Positions 12,437-25,600 of a stretch of DNA of 64,000 nucleotides are shown here, in pieces. Source of the stretch: Castor canadensis (taxonomy: Eukaryota; Chordata; Mammalia; Rodentia; Castoridae); assembly GCF_047511655.1 (NCBI RefSeq), contig NC_133397.1, forward strand, positions 40,562,001-40,626,000. Reading direction: 5' to 3'. Numbering within the stretch: position 1 is the first letter of the stretch; each line of letters begins with the position of its first letter. The notes under the pieces were generated by a model. The model saw only the letters and a list, made by a program, of their open reading frames with translations, did not search any database and was not told the origin of the DNA. The translations under genes were made by a program, and so were the position numbers.

Positions 12437-13650
12437 CTATATACAAGGGACAAGGACACAATAATAGATTAATACAGTTTATAAACCCACTGAGTTATCC
12501 GCCATTCATAATCTTCAATGGCCACATAACATTACATCATTTATTCTCCACTTTAATAGTGGAAAAGGGACCCCTTGAAAGACGGAGCTTCAAAACATTC
12601 AACATGCATTCACTTTTCATGGTGAATTTATAGACAAGGTGCCTGAGATGCTGGATGGGAATGCTGTATAATTGATCACATTTTGAATGTACAGCACAGT
12701 GCTGGTGGTGGGAACACGCTGATGAGAGAGACATGGTCCGTGACCAGCAGGAATGAGAGGCACATATAGAAAGAATTCTAACAGAAAACACTGTAGTCAG
12801 TGCTAAACACAGATGGAAACTAGGGGAAGGTGCAGAGAGTAGATCCAACAGGATGATCCAAAGACAATCAAGACTGTGAGATTCCAGGGAGGCTTTTCAG
12901 AAGAGAAGGACTTCCTGGAGGAGAGCCAGGGAAGGCGTTCCAAGAAGGATGGATCTCTGGGCCCATGTGCAAACTTGCTGCAAACTCTCTGGCTGGCTCT
13001 GTTGTCGCAACTTCTGTGGTTGCTGTCTTTGTGTCTACGAGTGTGAGTGTTAGCTTAGAGGTGGGAGAGGGATGGGAGAGTTAGGAGTGGGGAAGTGTAG
13101 AGAGGAGGGTTGCTGCTCCCTGTGTGGCAGGAGTTGGCAGGGAGGAGTTGCATCATCAAATCCTATGAAGACTGCTTCCTGAAATGACAATCACTCTCCA
13201 CCTCCTGGTATTTTCACATGGGATTCTAAGAAACAGTACTGCTTTTGTTGAACACCGAAAACGAAGCATACTTCTCCTAGCATTACCTGCCACGTGACCA
13301 TTCAGCTGATACTTTTCACCCCATAGCTTTCTTGCCCGTGTTAGTACACAATTTTGATTTCCATGACAGCTTTTCTGGAGACCATGATAATAGTAAATAT
13401 AAATTTCATGATGAAATATACACAGGTCTGATGCACCTGCATCTTGTTAATTGCCCATCTGACAGAATAAACACAAGGAAACAAAGGCATTTTTGTATCA
13501 GACTACAGAAACATGTTTTAGGCAGGGATCTTTCTTGGGGGCCAGCAATGAATGTCCTCTTTCTTGATTTTGATTACATGGATGCTTGCTTTCTATTTAT
13601 CTTAAAACTGTGCATATATGTGCAGTCTCTCTCTCTCTCTCTCTCTCTCT

Positions 13651-13691
<41 letters not shown>

Positions 13692-16600
13692 AAAAAGAAA
13701 GAAAACTGGAAAGGGGATTGAGAAGACCTGAAAGCAACTGTTTATTCATCTATACTCAGCAATGTACATAAGATTTTTACAATGAAGTGCTACCCGTGGC
13801 ATCTATGTTTGTCCTACTATACTTGGCATTGTCCATTCTTTGCCATTTAACAGAACTGAGAGGGTTGATTTTTCTTTTATGCCTTACATGAGAGACTGTT
13901 CCTCTGCTCCACATTAATCTTGTTTATCTGGGTTGTTCCATTGTTCTTAGGTCTAATGGAATATATACACTCACATACACACTGCTTTCTAATCCCCACA
14001 CTTCTTCATTTGTAATGTATAATATAAGGCTCAGAGAAGCTGATTCTAGCTCATTAATGTTTCAATTCATACTGATTAGGAGCTCAAAAATCTTGTAGTG
14101 GCTTGAGGTCTTAAAATACAGCAGAATAATATTAGTGTGGTCATATAGTTCAACAACATCAATGTCACAGAGCTAGCATAAGGTAAAAACCAAAACAGAG
14201 CAAACAAACTTCCACTACTTAGTAGGCTTTTGGAGTGAATAAATACATATAATTTTAAGACTGTTTAGAGCAGCCTTAGGTTCACAGCAAGATTAAGAGG
14301 TAGGTACAGAGATTTCCCCTGCCCCTACATACAGTCACAGCCTTCCCCATCATCAATGGCCCCCACCTAAGTCATGCATTTGTTACAATCAATGAATTAC
14401 AGTGACACATCATTATCACTCAAAGCCCATAATTCCATTAGGGTTCATTGGGTGTTGCACATCCTATGGGTTTGGACAAATGTAAAATGACACGTATCCA
14501 CCATTACAGGCAATGAGAATTTTCACTACACAGAAAATCTTCTAGGTGCTACTCCCTCATCCCCCGCTCCCTCCTAACTCCTGGTGACTGCTGATCTTAT
14601 TGTCTCCACTGTTTTGCCTTTTCTAGAGTGTCATATTGAGACAGAATAGGGAGCTCCTAATTCCTCCATGACTTAAGCTGTCTTCAAAGATATTCCCACA
14701 ATGACTAGGTTCAGGGGCTGCTGATTCCTCCCTCAAGCTTTCCTGCAACAGCCACAGACGCAATTTGCCTGAATTTGATCAATATATAACCTCCCTGGGG
14801 AGGCATCTCCGCCATCTTTTGTAAGCCAGCATAAGACAGATCCAGCCCACCGAGCATGGGCAGATCACCATGTCAAGTGCAAACCCAGGTGCTCATCAAG
14901 AACTGACAGGATGTGTGCAGAAATCCTGGGAACATGTGCAACTGCTGACTGTGCGTGCACCTGCATGAGCCTGCCTTTTTCTCTACATAAGCTGTATTCC
15001 TCCTGTCCTCAGCCAGCCAGTTCAGGAACCCAAACTCATGGGCTGTCTCCATTATGCTGGAGCAGAAGCCCCAGCAAAGCCTTGTGTGGGTGATATTTCT
15101 TGCCTCTTCATGATTTCTGTCTCAAATTGAGCAAAAGAACCCAGGGCTGAGCTGGTAACACTAAGAGCTGACAAGATTGATAACAACATAGCTAGAATCA
15201 TAAAGTATGCAGTGTTTTCAGGTTGACAGTACTGTGCATGTAAGTTCTAGTACATCTTGAAATGGTTTAACAACTCAGCTCTTTTTAGAGCTGAATAATA
15301 TTCCATCTCATAGAATGAGTTAGAAAGTATGCCCTCGGAAAAGTATTATAAAGTATTGGTATCATCTCTTCTTAAATGATTGACAGAATACACCGATGAG
15401 CCCTAAGGGCCTGCATTTTCTGATTTGGAGGGTTATCATTGATTTGACTTCTTCAGCAGAGTTTTGGCAGAATGTGTCTTTCAAGGAATTGGTCCATTTC
15501 ATCGAGGTTGTTCCATTTGTGGGTAGAGGATTGCTCATTGCATTCCTTTGCCATTCTTTTAAGATCCGTGAGATCCTGGTGACATCCTCCCTTTTGTTTA
15601 TGATATTAGTTGTTTGTGTCTTCTCTCCTTTCTTCAGTTAATCTAAAGGCTTATTAGTTTGTTGATATTTTCAAAGAGTCAACATTTTATTTCATTGACC
15701 AATGCTTTCAACTTCATTGGCTTTTGTTCTTTCTTTTTTCTCTGCTTACTTTGGACTTATTTGCTCTCCTTGTTCCTGGTTTCCTAAGTGGAAACTAAAA
15801 ATGGTTGATTTTCAGACTTTCTTCTTTTCCAATATATGCATTCCACGCTATAATTTTCTTGTAAGCACAACCTTTGGCACATCCCACGAATTTTGTTAAA
15901 GTGTATCTTCATTTGTATTTAGTCCAAAATATTGTTTAATTTCTCTTGGCATTTCTTCTTTGATCCATGTAATTATTCAAAGGCATGTCATTTAATATCA
16001 AGTTATCTTTCTATTATTGATCTCTGTTCAATTCCACTGTGGTCTGAGAGTCTACTTTGTACGATTTTAATTCCTTTAAATTTGTTTCAGTGTGTATAAT
16101 AACCCAGAATGTGGTCTATCTTGGTGAATGTTCCATGTGAACTTGTTTTTTAAAAAAAATTTTTTTTTTTTGAGCTGTGGGTACTTGTGGAATTTACAAA
16201 AGTTCTTATAATAATGTCAAATATGTCATACTTGAATTCACCCTTTCCAGAAGTCTCTTCTCTTCTCCCTCTCCCTAATCCTGAAACAATTACAGCAGGT
16301 CTCAATTTTCCATTCACATACACGTGTACACAATATCTGCACCATATTCACCATGAGAACTTGTAAAGAATGCTGTTTTTGGAGGAAGTCAGCCTACAAA
16401 CATCAATCACATCTAGCTGGTTGATGGTGCTCTGAGTCCAATCATGTCCTTACTGATTTCTGACTGTTACATCTGTCCATTTCTGATAGAGGGGTGTTGA
16501 AGTTTCCAACTATAATAGGAATTTATCTCTTTTTGGTCCTATCAGTTTTTGCCTTGCGTATTTTGTCACTCTGTTAGGCATGTGCCTAATACATCGTTCT

Positions 16601-19600
16601 ATCTCCTTGGAGTATGGAGCCCTTTATCATTAGCTAATGCCCTCTTTATCCCTGATAATTTTCTTTAATGTCTGCTGTCTCCGAAATTAATACAGCTAAC
16701 CCTGCTTTCTTTTGATTAGTTAGCATGGTATATCTTTCACCATAAATTTAATTTATATGTATCTTTACATTTAAAGTGGGTTTCTGTAGACAGCATATAG
16801 TTGGGTCTTTTATGTTGATCTACTTTGACCATCTCTACCTTTTAATTGGCGTATTTAGATCACTGATGTTCAAAGTGATTGTTTATAATATATAATATAT
16901 AACTAATATCTACTATATTTGTTAGTTTCCAAAAAATAGTTGTGCTTGTTCTTTGATCCTATTTTTGTTTTCCACTTTTCTCTGCCTTTTGTAGTTCTAA
17001 TATAACATTTTATGCTATTCCATTTTCTCTCCTTCCTTAGATCTCCTGGGTTAGTGTAAATGGGGGATTTTCTTTTTTAGTGGTTGTCCTAGAGTCTACA
17101 AAATACACTTACAATGAGTACTTTTAAACAACCCTATACCATTTTATGCATAGTGTGAGTACCTTATAATAACAAAGTAATCCTGCCAGGGGTGGTAATG
17201 CACTCCAGTAATCCCAACACTCAAGAGGCTGAGGCAAGGCCCTGAAGAACTTGAGGCCAGCCTGGGATATGCAGCAAGTTTGAGGCTGGCCTAAGTGCAT
17301 ATTGAGACCTTGTCTCAAAAAAAAAGTAATCCTAACTTCTTCCTCCTATACCTTGTATCACCATTATCATTTATGGCACTTATATAAATATATAAGCAGA
17401 CACACACACACATAAGCATATGTGATCAGATATGTTGCTACTATTGTTTTGAATAAACTCATATTGTAGATCAATTAAGAATTTAAAAATAGGGTTAAAA
17501 TGTGATTCTTATGAGTTCAAGGCCAACTTGGACTTCATAGCTAAGAGCCTGTCTCAAAAAAACAAAAAAAAGAATTAAGCAAATAAAGTTAAAACTTTAT
17601 TTTACTTTTATTTATTCTTTCTTCTAAGACTCTTCATTTCCTCATGTATATTCAAGTTTCTGACCTATATCATATTTCTTCTTCCTAACAAATTTAACAT
17701 TTCTTGCAAAGCAGGTCTACTGGCCACAAATTCCTTTAATTTCTAAGTTTTTATTTCTTCTGCAATGAAGGGTAGTTTCACAGGATATAGAATTCCAGCC
17801 TGGTGGGTTTTTCCCTCTCAACACTTTAATACTTCATCCCAGCCTCTGCTTGCTCGCAGGTTTCTGCGGAGAAGGTACAATGCTTGCCTTCATTCCTCTA
17901 CAGGTGGCTTCATTCAGAATTTTTTTTTTTTCAGGATTTTTTTCCTCATCTTTGATTTTCTGTGGCTTGAATGTGTCTACCTATTGTTTTGACATTTATC
18001 CTGTTTGGTGTTTGGAGCGTCTTGGATCTATGGTTTGGGAAAAATTCCCAGCCATTTCCCCCCCAACCCCAAATCTTTATTCTCTTGGTTTTTTCTCTTT
18101 TTCTTTCGTATTTCCATCTTGCATGTATTACACATTACAGTTGTTCCACAGTTCTTGGATATTCTGAGGGATTTTTTTCAGCCCTCATTCTTTTTATTTT
18201 TCAGTTTTGGAGTTTCTACTGAGCTAACCTCAAGCTCAGAGATTGTTCCCTCAGCTGTGTTCAGTGGTTTTGATATATAGCATTTCTTTCTGGTCCTTTC
18301 TTAGGGTTTCCATACCTCTGCACCCATTGCCCATCTGTTCTCGAGTGTTGTCTACTTTGTCACGAGAGCCTTTAGCATATCACTTTTTTTTTTAATTACT
18401 GATCTGATCATTCCAATATCCTTCCCATGCCTGATTGTGTTGCTTGTTCAGCCTCTTCAGTCTCTGGTTTTTTGCCTTTTAGTATGCCATGTCGTTTTTG
18501 GTTTTTTGTCTTGGTGGCTAGACAAGATATACTGGATGAAAGGAGCGACTGTAAATAGGCCTTTAGTGATTTGGCGGCAAGGTGAGGAGGAGGGGATTGT
18601 TCTAGAATTCTGTAATTGCTCTCAATCCTTTAGCCGAGGCCGTGCCTCTCTCTGGATGCCATTTCACAAGATTTTCTCGGCACCCTCCCCTAAGGAGAGA
18701 CAGGACGACTAGGGTGGCTGGGTTGGGTATTTCTCTTTCTGCAGGCATGCTGGACTCTGATGACCTCCACGACGCAAGGCTCTGGTTGGAAAGTTTCTCC
18801 TGAGGGCAGGCCTTGTGAAGAAAGTACTCTGACTTACTTCAGAATTCTTCCTCTTCCTGTCACCCTGGTAGAGGCATGAAAGATTATTCTCTGACATTTA
18901 CTCTGGAAATCTGGTTGAGCATCTGAAGTTAGAGCCCAGGGAAGCACGGGGACTCCTGTGGTTGGGTTCTCTCACGACACTTAAGTCTTGGGCTTGGCCC
19001 CCAAGCTTTCAGCCATGTACCTGGGGAGATTTCTGCTGTGGAAGGCTGTGATTCTCTGCGGCTCTGCCATCTCTCCCATTCTGTAGGCAGCAGTATGCCT
19101 CACTTCTCTTACGGAGAAGAGGATTTGATTTTTCAGTTTGTTCAGCTTTTAACTTGTCATCAGGATGGCGCTGCAACGTCTAAGCTACTCACTTGTAGAA
19201 CTGTAAACCAGAAGTTGGTGAGACACTATTTGGTGGAACCCAGACCCATCATAGGTGGGACAGAGGGAAAGAGATTCCCGTGAGAATAACCCTAAAACCA
19301 ACGCAGCCAAAGGGCTGGCAAGTGTGGCATTCCCAGCCACTACTGAAAAATTCCATGGTGTATCTCCTCTCTGAGTAACGAGGTCTCTTTGGTCAGTCAT
19401 ATGAAAACACAGTGACTCACCGCTCAGATGTCTTAAAGTCTGAGAAACAGACAACACAGGACTGTATCAAAAAAGAAGCATGCCTGTCGATACCAATTAC
19501 TAGCCTTAATTTTACCATTATCTTGTAACTTCCACAAAAAACAACTTATTGCAGTCTCTGAGATAAATTCTCTATATCCAATTTTCAAACTCCACTTTCA

Positions 19601-22600
19601 TTTGCTACACTCATGACATATTTGTATGTGACAATCATTGCTTTGCCTTGCAGTGGCTCTTTAAGAAGTTCCTCTCAAACAAATCTGCTAAATAAGCCAA
19701 CTTTGAGGGCCATTTTTTTTTCCTTTAAATGAACAACAAATTGTTCCATTATCTCTACCTTCAGCTCTTTGCTATCCCCACATTTAAGTCTTGAGGTCTC
19801 AAGGTGGCTAGCACCCCCGCTAACCAACCATTTAGTAGGACAAGTGTTCCAGGTGGCTGCTTCCTTTTGACCTAAAGCAGATATCCAGTGGGAAGGGGAC
19901 AGAGTCACCAAATCTGTTTGATTTTTACATGGGCTTCATCTTACAAGATAATACTAAAACTAACTGGGACACAACCTTCATATAATTTTAAATGTCTTTT
20001 GTTTAGTTGTAATTTTCATCAAAATATTCCCAACCGAGGGAAGTAAATAAGAGAACTTCTAAAATGGAACATATAAAGAAAAAGAACACTTAAGAGAAAA
20101 AAATGTTATTTTGAAAAAAAAATTGAGTTCTTTACAAATGAGCATGACTGAAAGTATGACTTATGCATTGAAAACAAGTCAAAGTGGGGGGCAGTACTCA
20201 AGTAGTAGAGTGCCTGTTTCATAAGCATAAGGCCCTGAGTTCAAATCCCAGTACCACAAAAAAGAGTGAAAACAAGTCAAGAACCACAGAAAGAAAAAGT
20301 TCAAGTCTCTTTCTTCTCCCATCAAACCCCTACTTTGCAAATGTAAGCCACAATTAATGATTATGTGTCTGTCAAGAAAAAACAGAATGCACTAAACATC
20401 ATATGTATGAATACTTGTTTTCATTTATACAAATGGGATTATGCTACAAAATTAACCTACACTTTGTTTTTATTTTTTATTTTTGGGGGGGTACTAGGGC
20501 TTGAACTCAAGGCCTTCACCTTGAGGCACTCTACCAGCCCAATTTTTTGTGATAGGGTTTTTTGAGATAGGGTCTCACAAACTATTTGCCTGGGCTGTCT
20601 TTGAACTGTGATCCTCCTGATCACTGCTTCCTGAGTAGTTAGGATTACAGGCGTGAGCAAGCAGCACAAGGCTACACCTTGATTTTTTCACTTAATAACT
20701 TGAAACACTTTCATATGAACACCTTATTATTTTCAATAGTATGCCTAACAGTATGCTATTGCATGAATGTAGCAATATTTAGTCCTTTAAATGAAATTAC
20801 AAACAAAGCTGCAGTGTTATATAAATAGCTCACTGTAATTTAGTTAAGACCATCCATAAGGTAAATTATGCATTGAAGGTATATCTAGGCTGCCAAATTG
20901 CCCTCCAGAATATTTTTGCTAAGTGATATCCGTGCAAACAATGCAGGACAATATCTGTGCCTGTGTCCTCTTTGCCAGTATTGGGTGTCAGCATACTTAA
21001 ACTTTTGGTCATCAAATAGGTAAAAATGACAAAAAACAGGACTCATGTTTGCCCTTTGAGACCACACAGTGGTGAGCGTGTTTTGGAAGCTCCCTGGCAT
21101 CTGCAGAGTGGTAGCACTCCACCTTCTTTTGGGCTGCTGACCTAATTCAGTACCGACTCACTGGCTACAGATGGGTCCCCTTCTCTGTAGGGAGATTCTG
21201 GAACTGGCAGACTTAGCCGACTTGAGGCTGGGGAGAAGGAGCAGAGACAGCATAGAAGGCTGGGAAAAAGCAAACCCTAAGGAGGTGTTAGAGCTTAGAA
21301 ACAGGGCAGATGTGGGATAGGGCCATGCAGGAAGTGGGGAGGACAAACCAACTAGGAAAGTCCATTTGGTGCCCATTGGAGGCTAAGAGTTTAAAACGAG
21401 ACTGGTTCTTTAGCCACATGGTTGCAGCTACCAGGTGAGCAGTTAGATTTAACCAGGGTGTGGCTTTGCTAAACAAGCAAGAGGTAAGCAGTCAGAGCCA
21501 AGACAACTGGCAAAGCATGCCGAGTAACTATAGATTTGAAGCTCTGGACTTGAAGCTTGCAAGGAAAACAGCAGAGGGCTGAGGAAGAAAAAGCTGGGGC
21601 AATCAAAGGGTGGAAGGCGGGGTAATGGAAAAAATTACGGGGGCTGGGACACAAGCTAGAGTACGACCAGAGATCAGGACTCATGTAATTCAGATTGTGA
21701 AGGGGTGAAATTATGGGCCATGAAAAAAAATCATTGCAAATCAAAGAGGAGAGGTCAAGACATTGAGAAGCCAGTCATTGGATGATCACCGCCATGTGTA
21801 CTGGAACCTGACAGGAGAGAAGCAGTGAGCACAGGGAGCTGACATCAGCAAGAAATGAGGGGAGAAACCCCAGGCTGGTGGATGACTGTCACCCAGGGGC
21901 AAAGCAGGTCAGTGAGAGAGAGCTGGCCCCATTGCTGTACCTATATTCTACAGTGAACACATATTATTTCTCTGGTGATAAGCAAAAAGTTACTGCATGC
22001 CAGGCATGGTGGCACATATTGATAATCCCAGCACTCAGGAGGCTGAGGTAGGAGGATGCGAGTTCTAATGTGTGCTGCTATTAAAACACCAGAATTTTGA
22101 ATTTTATAGGTGAATAAACAATGTTACATCTGAATATCTCTCCCCTTGTGAACAGAATCTCATATGCCTTAAAATAGCAAAACATTGAATTCTTCCAGTT
22201 TCTGGAGCTTAATCCTTTGTGGGAGGTGGGGAGAAGAGGAGAAAAGAAAAGAAAGAAAAGTATGTTTTCAGAAGGCTTCTCCATTCCTGTTGGTAAGCTA
22301 AATTCCTTTGGTTTTTAAAAAAGTTTTTAGTTTTGGGCTGGTGGAGTGGCTCAAGTGGGAGATCGCCTGCCTAGCAAGGGTAAGACCCTGAGTTTAAACC
22401 CCCGGGCTGCCAAAAAAAAAAAAAAAAGAAAAGAAAAAAAAGATTTTAGTTTTGCCTAATACCAACCTTCTATGCTTTCTCCTTTCCATGGTGGGCTTTT
22501 GGCCAACCCTCAGAGCCCCCTCAGAGCAAGGGAGGAAGCAGAGGGGAGTAAACAGCAAAGGAAAGTATAAAATAATGACTTTGCATTTGAGGTGGCCAGG

Positions 22601-25600
22601 ACAATTTCACATGTCTACTAGTTACCTGATACCAAGCCATAAAAGCCCAAGTATAATTTAGTGTTTGTATCCATCTGCTGAAGCAATCAGTGTAAGATTT
22701 ACCCGTTTCACAGCTGTGATTTGCAAAGCAGTAGGAGGGACTACATGTTGGATATATAAACTCTCATCTTGCTGAAACTATCCTGTCTACCTTCATGGTC
22801 CTTGGTGTTTTGTTTTGTTTGAGACAGGATCTCACTATGAAGCCCAGGTTAGCCTCCAACTCACACTCCTTCTGCCTCACCTTCCTGAGTGCTGGGGTTA
22901 CAAGTGTGCCCTCCCCGACCCACCGCCATGTTGAGCTACAAGCCCTTGTTCGTAGCTAACTTCCAGTTGCCCTAACATAGTAACATTCTGATAAAGTTGC
23001 TAAGATTGATACTATTATTAGCTCTTTTCCATTTGGGGGATATTAAGGCACAGAGAGCTGCAACAAGTGACTGAAGTCTCAAGTAACAAAGTGTAAGTCA
23101 CAAATCTTTCCCTCAAACAGGCCAGGCACACCCCTGCAACTTCCATGCCTTCAACAAAGCTATGTTCCTCCCTGGAAATGTCTCCTTGGGATTCCACCGA
23201 TCCAAACTGTACTCCTCACTCTAGGAGCGGGGCACATGGGAAGAGGGCTGAATTTGTGCTCAGGAGCCATCTCTTTGTTCAAGGTGCTGCTCACCTACCC
23301 ATTAGCCATGTGCTAGAACAAGAGACGCAGTCTCCATGTGCCTCAGTTTTCTTACATGTAAAATGGAGGTAACATCTGCTTAGCCTACTTCAGAATACTT
23401 AAGAGAGAAGCAGCTAATGCACATGGAAGCTTGCAGTAAACACTAGGAGCCACATAAAAAACATGCTTAGTATTACTTAGCCATGAGGAATAATGACATG
23501 GCATTTGAAGGTAAATGGATGCAGTTGGAGGACATCATGTTAAGAGAAGTAAGCCAGGCTCAGAAAGACAAAGGCCATGTGTTTTCTCTCATATGTGGAA
23601 GATAGATCCAAAGGTAAACATATATACAAAAACAAGCATGCTCACATACAAACTCATACATAGAACATGTTTGTAACAGTGGAACTACTCTACGGAACTC
23701 AGGGAAAGAGGAAAAGGAAAAGAGAGTGACAAAGCATCAGTAGTATCGAAAAACATTGTGTATTGAAAGCTGGTGAACAATGGGGAGTGGGAGGTAAAGG
23801 GAGAGTAATGGAAGGGGTTGAACTGAGCAAAGTAAAGCCCACCTACAGTGGGCTTCCAGTGAGAAAACCCTTTGAACATCAACTTACGTATTAACAAGAA
23901 ACAGGACTGTAAAATAGGTACAGTGGGGAAGGGGTAATGGTAGGGAGGAGGGTGAATGAAGGGATTAAGGTGACAGTGTATGGTTGATGGACTTCATACA
24001 CCTCTATAAAATAGGACTAAAAAACCTCTTGCAATTGCTTTAAGTGGGGTTGAGGGGGAGAAGACGATGGGGGCAATGGAACTAATATATAATATAAGTC
24101 TAATTGCTATTGTCACTATGAACTACCCCCCCCCATAATGCATATATTCTAATTAAAAGAAGAAAAAAGACATGCTTATGAGTCAAGGTCCAGCCTAGCC
24201 CTCCTTAATCCAGGGAACTTTCCAGATTTTCAATCCAGCCTCCATTGAGCTTAACCCTTGGCATCCCCAACTGCATTATTTATCTCAGTACATTTTGTTT
24301 TGTATTGCTACTTAAGTACTTCCGGGTCAGGAACACCTAGTCTCTTACAGCCTAGCACAAGGCTGTCAGCCGTGCTCTACATTATCAATGCTATAATACA
24401 CTGGCAGAACTGAGACTAGAATCTGAGCCTTCTGTGACCAAGGCTCCTTTCTCCAAGAAAAATAAATGCGTTTCCGTGTTTTGGTGCTAGGATGAATGCA
24501 AGGCTTTATGCATAGCCAAACACATGCTCTACCATCGAGTTGTTCCCCTGATCACGAAAAACTGCAAGTGCTGCCCTGAGGTGTGTAGATATTCCTGTGA
24601 GGATGTAGTTACATTTCTGCTTCAACAAGGATGTTACCAAGAAGCAGGGCTGTCTCCTGAAAAGGGTTGACCAGATAAACTGCTTGAAGAGGCCAGAGCA
24701 CGGTCCAGCCACAGATGAGATCTCAGAGACTCCCCAAGCCAGGAGTCATCCCAGAGGGAGAAATTACTCACCAGGTGCTCTCCTCACAGAAAAAAGCTTA
24801 CTGGACACATTTGCAAAGAGGTAGCCCTTTGATTTCTATAGGGAGCAAGACGTCCTGGAGGTTCCCACTGGAGGGGGTGGGATAGACACTCCATGCATAA
24901 AGAAAACCTGTTTTCTGTAGTGCTTTACCTTATCTTTGTAAACCAGGGCGCTGGGGCTTGGCCGAGGCTTGTCCTTGAATGCATACGAGGCCTTTTGCTT
25001 ATTTAACAGGTCTAGGAAGCCAGGAGGACTATAGTGGGGAAGATCATTTAGGACTGGATCATTTCTTTGCACAAGAGATGGCTTCTTCCTTCCTTCATTT
25101 TTAAAACTGTAGGTCGTGATCACTGGATTTAATAGGGATTCTTCAATAAATGTTTTCAAGTGGTAAGTACCAGGGATAGGAGTATTCTGTGGAAAATTGA
25201 CATCGTTTTTAAACCTGTAACTTTTCCTAAAGCACCATTCTTGAAAAGGTCATTTCTAAATAGCATTTCTCTTTGTTTGCAAGTTTAATGAAATTCTATC
25301 AAGTGTAACAAACACTCTTGACAGAACAGTATTTCAAAAAAGAATTATGATTATTCTCTTTCTGAAGCAACTGCTGAATTATGGTAAACTTATTCAAAGG
25401 TAACTTCAGGATGTACTTTCATTTGTGATTCAACTTGGACCGCAGATCTTAGGCCTTTAAGTGATACTACTCACCATAGTTTCTTGACTGACCAAAAGCA
25501 ACCCTACTCCCACTTAGTGGATACTACAGTTGCTAACTAGCCCTCAAGTAGGAAGCCTGTGGCTGAACTGGCAGAGCATCCAGTGTGCTTAGTGCAAGAC

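Larger units (their letters stand above)
15186..19300 (-). mobile_element. Ancient L1 (L1M/HAL1 type), reverse, long and decayed
   Basis: Continues the L1 above for about 4 kb in reverse. Phrases include 'gctgaataatattccat', then ORF2-like text ('aaggaattggtccatttcatc', 'catcccacgaattttgtta', 'ccactgtggtctgagagtct', 'gaatgttccatgtga'), later 'gtctgctgtctccgaaatta' and 'tgtaaataggcctttagtga'. Reading frames are broken throughout. The junction order suggests an internal deletion near 15310 and perhaps more than one L1 subfamily. The right end is approximate. Confidence 0.75.

Noticed and set aside
13332..13771. 129-codon frame
   Set aside because: Its end is a (CT)n(CA)n microsatellite and the rest shows no family resemblance or splice context.
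14637..15185. Possible exon of STPG4 inside intron 3
   Set aside because: Exons 3 and 4 join in phase without it, and its TG..CA ends within an L1 indicate an insertion.
15396..18712. Series of 60-105-codon plus-strand frames
   Set aside because: They lie on the antisense strand of a decayed L1 and are not genes.
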